Shown: positions 61,664-64,000 of the stretch, in pieces
How the letters are laid out: every line of letters begins with the position of its first letter
How positions within the stretch are numbered: position 1 is the first letter of the stretch
Assembly (NCBI RefSeq): GCF_900176505.1
Contig: NZ_FWYB01000017.1
Span: 1-64,000, forward strand
DNA from: Pedobacter nyackensis
Lineage (GTDB): Bacteria > Bacteroidota > Bacteroidia > Sphingobacteriales > Sphingobacteriaceae
Reading direction: 5' to 3'
DNA length: 64,000 nucleotides
Made by a program: the position numbers and the translations under genes
Notes under the pieces: model-generated
The model's database searches: none
The model's input: only the letters and a program-made list of their open reading frames with translations
Told to the model about the DNA's origin: nothing

Positions 61664-63481
61664 ATGAAATATATATATAGTCTTTTATTTGCTTTTGCAT
61701 TATTGAGCATATCATCGTGTAAGAAATTTTTGGATACTACACCTGCAGATTTTCTTTCTCCCAAAACTTATTATGTGAATGAACAACAATTGGGGATGGC
61801 TTTAACTGGTGTTTATGATGTATTGGGAAATGCATATTCTACCCTTGTTCATTATAGATTGGGATTTGAAGGGGATGAAGGGTACTTCGCCCGAACTTCA
61901 CCTATATCGGGCCCTCAGGTTTATGATTTCACCTCGGGACATGCAGATATTAATTCTTTTTGGAGCAATTTATATACGGGAATTGGCCGTGCCAATGTTA
62001 TATTGGCAAATGTCGACAACAATAAAGAAATCAGTGCTTCAGTTCGTGCCCAAATAGCTGGCGAAGCTAAATTTTTAAGGGCTTACTATTATTTCTTATT
62101 GGTTCAGAATTTTGGTGGTGTACCTATTGTTTTGACTCCATTATCATCTGTTAAGGATACAGAAATAGCCAGGTCTTCAGTAAAGGAGGTTTACGATCAA
62201 ATTGTAAAAGATATGATTGAGGCAGAGCCTGTTGTGCCTTCTATCAAGTCTTTGAACTATGGTGGAAGGGTTAATAAGTCTGCAGTACGTGGTATGCTGG
62301 CGCGTGTTTATCTGTATATGGCAGGCTTTCCGCTAAAGGATGTTTCAAAATATGCTGAAGCCAGGGATTGGGCAAAAAAGGTAATAGATGATACCGATGC
62401 AGGTCACGATCTAAATGAATCATATGCAAAGGTGTTTATTAATTATGCCGCAGACGCATATGATATTAAAGAAAGTATTTTCGAAGTGGAGTATTGGGGT
62501 AACAGGACCGATGCGTATACCGAAACCGGTGGTATTGGATATGTGAATGGCCCTCAGAATTCAAATGCCTTGACGGGCGCAGGTTTTGGTGGTATAAGAG
62601 CTACGGCTGATTTATATCTGCTATACAAAGCCGGAGATATGAGAAGAGATTGGTCGATAGCTAACTTTAATTATGCTAATACAGGTGTAAACGGTGCCAG
62701 GACAATGGTCACAGCTGTATCCCGATCTGCTTTGTATGCTAGATCTGTTGGGAAATATAGACGGGAATTTGAAGTTGTAACGCCTAAAACAGCTAGTGCT
62801 ACCCCTATAAATTGTCCGCTGCTCCGGTTTTCAGATGTATTGTTAATGTATGCTGAAGCGATTAACGAAATTTCTGGTCCTACTCCGGATGCAATTGATG
62901 CTGTAAATAGAGTAAGATCCAGGGCCTGGTCTAAGGGCATAAAAGCGGTAACCATTACAAATGGAGGCGCAGGATATACCACTGCCCCAACAGTTACTTT
63001 TAGTGGAGGAGGAGGCGCCGCAGCCACTGCCACAATTTCAGGAGGTAAAGTAACAGCGCTTACTTTTCCATTTAATCCGTTAACCAGCGGAACTCAAACA
63101 GGAATCTACACTTCGGTGCCTATTATTACATTTAGCGGTGGCGGAGCAACTACAAATGCAACAGCAACGGCCACAATATATACTCAAGATGATTCCAAAT
63201 TGTCAGCTCAGGAGACCTCATCACCTGAAGACTTTCGTCAGCTTATTTATGATGAAAGATCCCGTGAATTGGCTTTCGAAACTTTAAGAAGGGCAGATTT
63301 AATCCGTTGGGACATTTTTGTTTCGAGAATGCAACAGCTGGGTAATACAGCTGAAAAGGATGTTCCGGGAGCCTATTATGCTAAGGGATACAGAAATGTT
63401 TCAGAGAAAAATAAAGTATGGCCCATTCCATTAAGAGAAATGACCCTGAACAAAGCATTGATACAGAATCCAAAATGGTAG
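61664..63481 (+). CDS. SusD/RagB-like lipoprotein with glycine-rich insertion
   Basis: A 605-residue lipoprotein with lipobox SSC about 19 residues from the start. It is the classical large SusD: an N-terminal TPR part (GEAKFLRAYYYFLLVQNFGGVP) and a C-terminal RagB region (RFSDVLLMYAEAINE). The terminal region contains RSRELAFETLRRADLIRWD and VWPIPLREMTLN. Between VRSRAW and the EDFRQLIYDERS helix an extra segment of about 80 residues (425-507) holds two related PxVTFSGGG...ATATI repeats not found in ordinary SusD. The partner receptor is the gene at 58479-61643. Confidence 0.92.
   Translation: MKYIYSLLFAFALLSISSCKKFLDTTPADFLSPKTYYVNEQQLGMALTGVYDVLGNAYSTLVHYRLGFEGDEGYFARTSPISGPQVYDFTSGHADINSFWSNLYTGIGRANVILANVDNNKEISASVRAQIAGEAKFLRAYYYFLLVQNFGGVPIVLTPLSSVKDTEIARSSVKEVYDQIVKDMIEAEPVVPSIKSLNYGGRVNKSAVRGMLARVYLYMAGFPLKDVSKYAEARDWAKKVIDDTDAGHDLNESYAKVFINYAADAYDIKESIFEVEYWGNRTDAYTETGGIGYVNGPQNSNALTGAGFGGIRATADLYLLYKAGDMRRDWSIANFNYANTGVNGARTMVTAVSRSALYARSVGKYRREFEVVTPKTASATPINCPLLRFSDVLLMYAEAINEISGPTPDAIDAVNRVRSRAWSKGIKAVTITNGGAGYTTAPTVTFSGGGGAAATATISGGKVTALTFPFNPLTSGTQTGIYTSVPIITFSGGGATTNATATATIYTQDDSKLSAQETSSPEDFRQLIYDERSRELAFETLRRADLIRWDIFVSRMQQLGNTAEKDVPGAYYAKGYRNVSEKNKVWPIPLREMTLNKALIQNPKW
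62939..63186 (+). other. Glycine/threonine-rich insertion inside the SusD-like gene
   Basis: The coding segment for SusD residues about 425-507 encodes two copies of a beta-prone pattern: P-T-V-T-F-S-G-G-G, then A-T-A-T-I, and its near copy P-I-I-T-F-S-G-G-G, then A-T-A-T-I. Similar GYxxxPxVxFSGGG repeats occur in fibre-like surface proteins. The frame is intact on both sides, so it is an in-frame domain insertion and not a pseudogene. Confidence 0.75.
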
Positions 63482-63501
63482 TTTTTAAAGATAAATTAGA
63501 T

Positions 63502-64000
63502 ATGAAACTCATATATATATTAGTGCTTGGTGTAGTGTTAATTACATCATGTAACAAAAAGATTGAACTAGAAGGAGGCACTCCGGATTTTACGGTTAAG
63601 CTTCAAAAGGCAATAATCAAGGTTAATGAAGAGGCAGTGTTTCTATTCGAAGGGAATGCCGGAATCGTATCATTCTTTTCTGGTGAGGTTGGGAGTGATT
63701 ACAATTTCAGAAAGGAAAGAATACTCACAACTGAGGATCTTAGAATGTCATTTACCAGTGCAATATCGACAGGTGGAACACAGGTTAATCAACTTTCAAT
63801 TATGGCATCTACTGATTTCAACGGTAATTATTCCAGCTTCGCAAATATTCAGTCGGCCAACTGGCAAAACATAACCAGTAGGTTTACTCTGGGGACAAAT
63901 GCCACATTTGTTAATTCGACAGAAAAAAATATTTATGACCTTATTGTTCCTGGAAAACCATTATACATCGCTTATAAATATCTGACAAAACCACAGGCCA
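63502..64000 (+). CDS. DUF5017-like lipoprotein (3' partial)
   Basis: The frame is open from ATG 63502 to the window end, 166 codons. A lipoprotein signal peptide ends at ITSC about residue 15. The mature part contains FEGNAGIVSFFSGEVGSDYN, typical of the DUF5017 family found in SusCD loci of Bacteroidota. The gene starts 20 bp after the SusD stop, so it is likely a third surface lipoprotein of the same locus. The C-terminal part, where any enzymatic domain would lie, is not in the window. Confidence 0.8.
   Translation, partial: MKLIYILVLGVVLITSCNKKIELEGGTPDFTVKLQKAIIKVNEEAVFLFEGNAGIVSFFSGEVGSDYNFRKERILTTEDLRMSFTSAISTGGTQVNQLSIMASTDFNGNYSSFANIQSANWQNITSRFTLGTNATFVNSTEKNIYDLIVPGKPLYIAYKYLTKPQA

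Noticed and set aside
62671..63033. A 120-codon minus-strand frame opposite the SusD insertion
   Set aside because: It mirrors the low-complexity Gly/Thr coding stretch and has no independent support.
1..64000. tRNA, rRNA, insertion sequences, prophage or restriction systems
   Set aside because: No T-loop or anticodon-arm pattern, transposase, integrase, capsid or methylase gene was seen in either strand.

Overview
The window is chromosomal DNA of a Bacteroidota bacterium, most likely family Sphingobacteriaceae and Pedobacter-like. The evidence is two SusC/SusD receptor pairs (one with its own ECF sigma factor and FecR anti-sigma factor), PorP/SprF and gliding-motility C-terminal domains of the type IX secretion system, a DUF6266 protein, -33 TTTG / -7 TAnnTTTG promoters, weak Shine-Dalgarno sites and AT-rich DNA. 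No rRNA, tRNA, CRISPR array, insertion sequence or prophage was seen. Both ends cut genes: a DsbD-like protein on the left, a DUF5017-type lipoprotein on the right.

Layout. 1-2003: end of dsbD and a fabF ketosynthase. 2136-11748: a nutrient-uptake locus with ECF sigma, FecR anti-sigma, STN-domain SusC, SusD-like lipoprotein, DUF5689 lipoprotein and a secreted endonuclease/exonuclease/phosphatase-fold enzyme. The last two share a C-terminal beta-rich module. 11845-18040: methylcrotonyl-type carboxylase beta subunit, thioredoxin reductase, a GH20 hexosaminidase, a lipoprotein and an AraC regulator, then a candidate small RNA. 18189-22595: a second ECF sigma/membrane protein pair, a dicarboxylate symporter, rplU-rpmA and an XRE regulator. 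22848-30658: polyprenyl synthase, RNase R, MscS channel, fused peptide ABC ATPase, a conserved unknown and YajQ. 30834-34636: a histone H1-like protein, polyphosphate kinase and exopolyphosphatase.

34623-39966 is a tightly overlapping seven-gene minus-strand operon: FAD oxidoreductase, methyltransferase, type III polyketide synthase, dehydratase, ketosynthase, acyl carrier protein and phosphopantetheinyl transferase. It looks like a phenolic-lipid or quinone pathway with its own acyl-starter machinery, and is the best candidate here for an undescribed system. 40053-44186 is a type IX secretion module (two Ig-like secreted proteins, a type-B CTD protein and PorP/SprF). 44187-47872 holds a phased 11-bp repeat, a DUF6266 gene, a MocR-type regulator, a small coiled-coil protein and a DinB-like protein. 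47935-52363 is an oxidative pentose-phosphate operon headed by a polyphosphate-glucokinase-like ROK kinase. 52551-53056 holds two decayed AraC fragments in inverted domain order.

53098-64000: a lipoprotein, an MhqO/MhqD-like dioxygenase and hydrolase pair, a fatty acid hydroxylase, a PQQ-type sugar dehydrogenase with a cytochrome c domain, and a second SusC/SusD locus. The dehydrogenase and the second SusC carry the same 16-bp upstream motif, so they are probably co-regulated. Polyphosphate chemistry recurs (ppk1, ppx, ppgK-like). Several starts were placed by promoter position or family length (symporter 19404, yajQ 30658, ABC ATPase 28677).
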